This document shows, piece after piece, positions 22,763 to 27,233 of a DNA stretch of 27,233 nt (within the stretch, counting starts at the first letter, position 1; every line of letters starts with the position of its first letter). The position numbers and the translations under genes were made by a program. The stretch lies in NCBI GenBank assembly GCA_012517755.1, contig JAAYUH010000003.1, positions 1-27,233 of the forward strand, read 5' to 3'. This DNA comes from a bacterium (GTDB taxonomy: Bacteria > Caldisericota > Caldisericia > B22-G15). A model generated the notes under the pieces. The model worked only from the letters and a program-made list of their open reading frames with translations. It searched no databases and was not told the origin of the DNA.

Positions 22763-24091
22763 TTAATAAGTATAGAATATATTTAAATAATTCCTAAATT
22801 CACCAACTACATAAAATGAACCAGTGACTAATATTGGATAGTTATTGTTAAAAAATTTATTAGATTCAATAAAAGATTCTTTTATATTTTTTGTAATTGT
22901 TACTTCTTTTTCTGCGAAATTCTTTTTAATAATTTCTAAGAGAGTAGAAGGTTCTGTCCTTCTCTCTTTTGCTCCTTCTGGTGCAGTTAAAATTACCTTA
23001 TCAACACAAGGTAATATCACTTTCAAAACTCCCTCAATATCTTTATCATTTAATATACCAAAAATCATATTTATTTTACCACAACTAAAATATGTTTCTA
23101 TAAAATTTTTTAACTCTTTCATTGAAATTGCATTATGAGCTCCATCGAGTATATATGTCCTTCCATTCTTTTTTACAACTTCTCCTCTTCCTGCAATAAA
23201 TGAATCTGATAAACCCTCCCTGATTTTTTTCTCATCTAAACTAATGATATTTAAATCATTTAAAATTTCAATGACTTTTATTGATAAAGATGAGTTTGAA
23301 ACTTGAAACATTCCCAATAACTTTATTTCTAAATTTTCAAAATAGTTATTTTTAGATTTATATGTAAAAAAAGTTCTGTCTTTTTCTATATGAATATCCT
23401 GTGTATTAAAATCAACTCCCTCAACATAAACTTTTGAATACATCTCATTGGCTCTTTGTAAAATAACATCTAATACCTCTTTTTCCTGCTTTGATAACAC
23501 CAGTGGTCTTTCTTTTTTTATTATTCCTGCTTTTTCAAAAGCAATCTCTTTCAGTGTATTACCAAGAATATCCATATGATCATAATCAATTTTTGTTATA
23601 ACAGTTACAATAGGATCTGATATAATATTTGTTGCATCAAACCTACCTCCAAGTCCAGTTTCAAGTATGACGAAATCAACTTTTTTATCATCAAAATATT
23701 TAAAAGCAAGTGAAGTTAAAATTTCAAACATTGAAGGTTCACCAATTTTATTAAAATAGGCATCTCTTTCATAAATTTCTTTTATTCTATAAACCATTTC
23801 ACCAAAATATTTTGATTCAATTAATTTTTTATTTATTGAGATTCTCTCTCTAAAAGATTGTAGATGGGGTGATGTATATAAACCAACTTTAAGTTTATGT
23901 GAAATAAGTAGATTACTTATAAAAGTTGATGTTGAACCTTTGCCTTTTGTTCCAGCAATATGAATTATTTTTTTATCTTTATGAGGATTATCTAAATTTT
24001 GTAAAATTCTCTCTATTCTCTCTAATCCAGGTTTTATTTTTCTTTTTTCTCTTTTTCCAAGGAACTCTAAAGCTTCATAATAAGTAAACAT
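22763..24091 (-). CDS. folC: Folylpolyglutamate synthase / dihydrofolate synthase
   Basis: FolC adds glutamate to folates and, in many bacteria, also to dihydropteroate. The 442-residue protein has the P-loop GTKGKGS (47-53) and YTSPHLQSFRERI. It also has ETGLGGRFDATN, KIDYDHMDILGNTL and EKAGIIK, with the lysine that is usually carbamylated, and DGAHN in the C-terminal domain. The gene follows valS with 3 nt between, a common bacterial arrangement. Whether it has both activities cannot be told. Confidence 0.95.
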   Translation of the reverse strand: MFTYYEALEFLGKREKRKIKPGLERIERILQNLDNPHKDKKIIHIAGTKGKGSTSTFISNLLISHKLKVGLYTSPHLQSFRERISINKKLIESKYFGEMVYRIKEIYERDAYFNKIGEPSMFEILTSLAFKYFDDKKVDFVILETGLGGRFDATNIISDPIVTVITKIDYDHMDILGNTLKEIAFEKAGIIKKERPLVLSKQEKEVLDVILQRANEMYSKVYVEGVDFNTQDIHIEKDRTFFTYKSKNNYFENLEIKLLGMFQVSNSSLSIKVIEILNDLNIISLDEKKIREGLSDSFIAGRGEVVKKNGRTYILDGAHNAISMKELKNFIETYFSCGKINMIFGILNDKDIEGVLKVILPCVDKVILTAPEGAKERRTEPSTLLEIIKKNFAEKEVTITKNIKESFIESNKFFNNNYPILVTGSFYVVGEFRNYLNIFYTY

Positions 24092-24094
24092 TAA

Positions 24095-26683
24095 TCAAAT
24101 CAATTCCTCTAAATGGGTTGATAGAACTTTTATTCTTTCTTCGTTTTCCTCTCTCTTTTTTTTAGTTTCTTCAATAATTTCTAAAGGTGCTTTATTAATA
24201 AAATCTGTATTTTCTAATCTTTTATTCAAATTTTCGTTCTCTTTTTTTAATGAAGTAATTTCATTTTTTAAAATGTTAACTCTATCTTCAATTGGATATT
24301 CTTTCTCTAAGAAAACAAAAATCTTGGCGCCTTTATAAATTTCTGTTAAATTTTTTAAATCCTCTATTTTTTTATCAACAATTTCGCAAAATGATAAAAG
24401 TTCAATTTTATTTTTCCAATATGATAAAAATTCTTTATCATATTCAATATAAACTTTTACCTTTTTCTTTAAAGGTAAATTTAAAATTGATTTTAGATTT
24501 CTGATTATTTTATTAATATTCATAAAAATTTCAAACTCTTCTATTGTTTTTCCATCAAAAATAAAATCATTTTCTTTTGGATAATTAGTAAGTAAAATAG
24601 TTTTCTCTTCTGACAAAATCAATTTGTACAATTTTTCCGTAATAAATGGAATAAAAGGATGGAGTAATTTTAATGAGTTTATAAATACTTCGAAAAGAAC
24701 ATATTTATTAGTTTCATCGTCTCTTAATTTTGATAGTTCAATATACCAATCACAAAACTCATGCCAATAAAATTCATATAAAATATTCGATATCTCTCCA
24801 AATTCATAAGAATCTATAAGTTCATTCGCAAGTTGAGAAACTTTTGATAGTCTTGATAAAATCCAGATATCCTCTTTTTCAAGTTTTAAATCTATCTTTT
24901 TATCTTTATCAAAATCTTTTAAAAAATTTATAACAAATCTTCCAGAATTCCATATTTTGTTCATAAAATTTCTGGAAAATTTTATTCTTCCAATTGATAG
25001 ATTTATATCCTGACCTCCAAGGGTCGAAAGTTGTGAAAATGTGAATCTTGTTGCATCTGCACCATACTCATCTATAACTTCAATTGGATCCATAACATTT
25101 CCAAGAGTCTTACTCATCTTTCTACCTTTTTCATCTCTTATCAATCCATGAATATAGACATTTTTAAATGGTTCTTTTTTCATAAAATATTGTCCAAACA
25201 TTATCATTCTTGCAACCCAGAAAAATAGAATATCATACCCGGTAACAAGAAGAGATGTTGGATAAAAATATTTTAAATCTTCAGTCTCTTTTGGCCATCC
25301 AAGAGTTGCAAATGGCCATAAAGCAGAAGAAAACCAAGTATCAAGAACATCAGGGTCTCTTTCAACTTCACCTTCACAATCTGGACATTTTTTAATTTCA
25401 TTTTCACTTGCAAACATCTTATTACAATTTTTACAATAATAGATAGGAATTCTATGTCCCCACCATATCTGCCTTGATATGCACCAATCTTTTATGTTGG
25501 TTAACCAATTTTCATAAACTTTCTCCCATTTTTCTGGAATAATTTTTATATTCTCTTCTCTTACAGCCTTTAAACCTAAATCTGAAAGTGGTTTCATTTT
25601 TATAAACCACTGTTTTGATATCATTGGTTCAATTGGCTTGTTACATCTATCATGTATTCCAATTGAATGAATATAATCTTTTATCTCTATTAAAAATCCA
25701 CCTTTTTGTAAATCTTCAACAACTTTTTCTCTTGCTTCTAATCTTGATAAACCCTTATATTTACCTCCATTTTCATTTATAAAACCATCGAGTGTTAAAA
25801 TGTTTATTTTTTGTAAATTATTTCTTTCTCCAATTTCAAAATCAAGAGGATCATGAGCTGGAGTTATTTTTACTGCTCCAGTTCCAAACTCCATATCAAC
25901 TTCAGAATCTGAAATAATTGGTATCTCTCTTCCTATAAGAGGAAGTATCAAAACTTTTCCAATTAACTTTTTATATCTTTCATCATTTGGATTTACTGCA
26001 ACTGCTGTATCACCAAGCATTGTCTCTGGTCTTGTAGTTGCAATAATAATACCACCCTCTTCATCTTTGAAAGGATATTTAATGAAATATAGTTTTGTTT
26101 TTTCTTCAATATGTTCAACTTCTAAATCTGAAAGAGCTGTTTTACATACAGGGCACCAATTAATCATATATTCACCTTTATATATCAATCCATCATTATA
26201 TAATGTGATAAATGCTTTTATAACTGCTTTCTGATAATCTGAATCCATTGTGAATCTATGTCTATCCCAATCTGCATATATTCCTAATCTTTTTTGTTGA
26301 TTTACAATTCTATCTCCATATTTTTCTTTCCAACTCCAAACTCTTTTTAAAAATTCTTCTCTTCCTAATTTTTCTTTTGTCAAATTCTCTTTTAATAGTT
26401 CATTTTCAACCATTATTTGAGTTGCAATACCAGCATGGTCAACACCAGGAAGCCATAATGATTCAAAACCTTTCATTTTTTTAAACCTTATCATTATGTC
26501 CTGAATTGTTGAATTATAAGCATGCCCAAGATGAAGGGAGCCCGTAACATTTGGAGGTGGCATAACAATAGTAAAAGGAGTTACTCCTTTTTTAATTTCA
26601 GCTTTAAATAATTTTTCTCTTATCCAGAAATTGTAAATCTCATTTTCTATATTCTTTGGCGAATAAACAGTTTCTAAATCCAT
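24095..26683 (-). CDS. valS: Valyl-tRNA synthetase
   Basis: This class I synthetase charges tRNA-Val. The 862-residue protein has PPPNVTGSLHLGHA (42-55, the HIGH motif at 51-54), GVDHAGIATQ, the CP1 editing domain with TTRPETMLGDTAVAVNP, a CPVC and a C-x2-C/CPDC zinc region, and KMSKTLGN (from 522). The C-terminal coiled coil (about 790-862) is the tRNA-binding arm. The SD is GGAGG. A promoter lies at 26718-26747 with a leader too short for a T-box. valS, folC, the zinc-ribbon gene and rnf may form one transcript. Confidence 0.97.
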   Translation of the reverse strand: MDLETVYSPKNIENEIYNFWIREKLFKAEIKKGVTPFTIVMPPPNVTGSLHLGHAYNSTIQDIMIRFKKMKGFESLWLPGVDHAGIATQIMVENELLKENLTKEKLGREEFLKRVWSWKEKYGDRIVNQQKRLGIYADWDRHRFTMDSDYQKAVIKAFITLYNDGLIYKGEYMINWCPVCKTALSDLEVEHIEEKTKLYFIKYPFKDEEGGIIIATTRPETMLGDTAVAVNPNDERYKKLIGKVLILPLIGREIPIISDSEVDMEFGTGAVKITPAHDPLDFEIGERNNLQKINILTLDGFINENGGKYKGLSRLEAREKVVEDLQKGGFLIEIKDYIHSIGIHDRCNKPIEPMISKQWFIKMKPLSDLGLKAVREENIKIIPEKWEKVYENWLTNIKDWCISRQIWWGHRIPIYYCKNCNKMFASENEIKKCPDCEGEVERDPDVLDTWFSSALWPFATLGWPKETEDLKYFYPTSLLVTGYDILFFWVARMIMFGQYFMKKEPFKNVYIHGLIRDEKGRKMSKTLGNVMDPIEVIDEYGADATRFTFSQLSTLGGQDINLSIGRIKFSRNFMNKIWNSGRFVINFLKDFDKDKKIDLKLEKEDIWILSRLSKVSQLANELIDSYEFGEISNILYEFYWHEFCDWYIELSKLRDDETNKYVLFEVFINSLKLLHPFIPFITEKLYKLILSEEKTILLTNYPKENDFIFDGKTIEEFEIFMNINKIIRNLKSILNLPLKKKVKVYIEYDKEFLSYWKNKIELLSFCEIVDKKIEDLKNLTEIYKGAKIFVFLEKEYPIEDRVNILKNEITSLKKENENLNKRLENTDFINKAPLEIIEETKKKREENEERIKVLSTHLEELI

Positions 26684-26717
26684 TAACTATCCTCCTTAAA
26701 TAAAATCTATAAAAAGT

Positions 26718-26747
26718 ATTATACAACAAAAGAGAGAATTATTTCAA
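26718..26747 (-). promoter_or_regulatory. valS promoter
   Basis: TTGAAA (26742-26747) and TATAAT (26718-26723) on the minus strand are 18 nt apart, and the -10 ends 34 nt before the valS ATG. It is the best sigma-70-like match in the window. The implied leader is about 25-30 nt and holds only the SD. Confidence 0.7.
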
Positions 26748-26763
26748 TGAATTGTTTTATTTT

Positions 26764-27233
26764 TTATTGATTTGTTATTTCAATTTTTACTTGATATGAT
26801 AAATCAATTTTATCAAGTATAGTGATTATCACATTGATATTTTTATTATAATAACTTATACTTTTATTATTTTGTTTTAAAATAAATTTATCACCTTCAA
26901 TAAAAACATCTTTTTCGTTTCCTAAATTTTTACCTCTTTCAAGTTCATAAAAATTGTCTTTTTGAACTATTGAAACTTTATAATGACTTTTATTTGGTGT
27001 TTCATAAAAAGGAGAGTAAGAATAGCAATTGTTTAGTATTGATTCATCAATATGGTATATTAAGACGCCTTCTTTTGGTAAATCTGAATCAAAATTTATC
27101 CTTTGTCTATTTTCTATTAAAAGATATTCCTCTGGCTCTTTATTTAAAATTATTTTAATAACATTTCCATCTTTTAATTCAGTTGGATTTAAATTGACAA
27201 TTATTTCTCTATCTTCAATAACTATAGGATCTA
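26764..27233 (-). CDS. M6-family metalloprotease, C-terminal fragment
   Basis: An open frame runs from the right edge of the window to a TAA at 26764-26766, giving 155 complete codons with no start inside the window. The peptide contains EEYLLIENRQRINFD and LPKEGVLIYHIDESI, then YKVSIVQKDNFYELERG and NEKDVF. This order matches the C-terminal portion of the catalytic domain of M6 (immune inhibitor A-like) secreted peptidases. The HExxH zinc site would be upstream, outside the window. The protein is probably exported and degrades extracellular protein. The stop lies 17 nt upstream of the valS -35. Confidence 0.75.
   Translation of the reverse strand, partial: DPIVIEDREIIVNLNPTELKDGNVIKIILNKEPEEYLLIENRQRINFDSDLPKEGVLIYHIDESILNNCYSYSPFYETPNKSHYKVSIVQKDNFYELERGKNLGNEKDVFIEGDKFILKQNNKSISYYNKNINVIITILDKIDLSYQVKIEITNQ

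Noticed and set aside
26684..26760. T-box riboswitch upstream of valS
   Set aside because: The valS promoter lies only 34 nt from the start codon, leaving no room for a T-box leader.
1..27233. CRISPR arrays, complete insertion sequences, prophage genes
   Set aside because: No regularly spaced repeats, transposase, integrase or phage-structural genes were found on either strand.

Overview
The window comes from a bacterium with very AT-rich DNA. RNase P RNA of the bacterial type, sigma-70-like promoters, strong Shine-Dalgarno (SD) sites and an rnfCDGEAB operon support Bacteria. A V/A-type ATPase, Rnf, a two-gene SufC/SufB system, an NrdG-like radical SAM activase and AMMECR1/LigB genes point to an anaerobic fermenter. 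The lineage cannot be fixed from sequence alone. Clostridia, Thermotogota, Dictyoglomota or Caldisericota-like groups are all conceivable. Gene density is very high and nearly everything is on the minus strand. The plus strand carries only a two-gene toxin-antitoxin-like pair (7152-7984) and sufCB (9000-10852).

Layout from left to right; minus-strand operons read right to left. (1) 1-4490: V-type ATPase genes in the order H-I-K-E-C-F-A, the same order as the Enterococcus hirae ntpFIKECGA operon. The window cuts subunit A. (2) 4577-6240: two tRNA-Pro genes followed with no gap by an Orn/Lys/Arg decarboxylase. (3) 6333-7040: radical SAM activase. (4) 7152-7984: DUF6922-like small protein plus AbiEii-type nucleotidyltransferase. 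(5) 8088-8891: proC. (6) 9000-10852: sufC-sufB, ending 4 nt from the 3' end of the convergent rnpB. (7) 10857-17287: a packed minus-strand block. In transcription order it holds a large secreted/membrane protein with a C-terminal PIN-like domain, a LigB-type protein, AMMECR1, tadA, tRNA-Ser, pncA, pncB and rnpB. (8) 17319-22207: rnfC-D-G-E-A-B. (9) 22204-26683: valS, folC and a membrane zinc-ribbon protein, contiguous with rnf. (10) 26764-27233: the 3' end of an M6-type metalloprotease.

Functional picture. Proteolipid subunit K retains the residues that bind Na+ in E. hirae NtpK. Together with the complete Rnf complex this suggests a sodium cycle: ferredoxin:NAD+ oxidoreduction by Rnf coupled to a Na+ ATPase/synthase. 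pncA and pncB form a nicotinamide salvage pair. SufC/SufB look like a minimal Fe-S assembly system that would serve the many Fe-S proteins here (RnfB, RnfC, radical SAM).

The most unusual observations are these. First, tRNA genes serve as immediate leaders of protein genes, and the 5' end of tRNA-Ser contains the tadA stop codon. Second, a PIN nuclease-like domain is fused to a secreted, membrane-anchored protein. Third, the rnpB promoter is built into the last codons of pncB. Fourth, there is a compact AbiEii/DUF6922 pair whose -10 element implies a leaderless mRNA.
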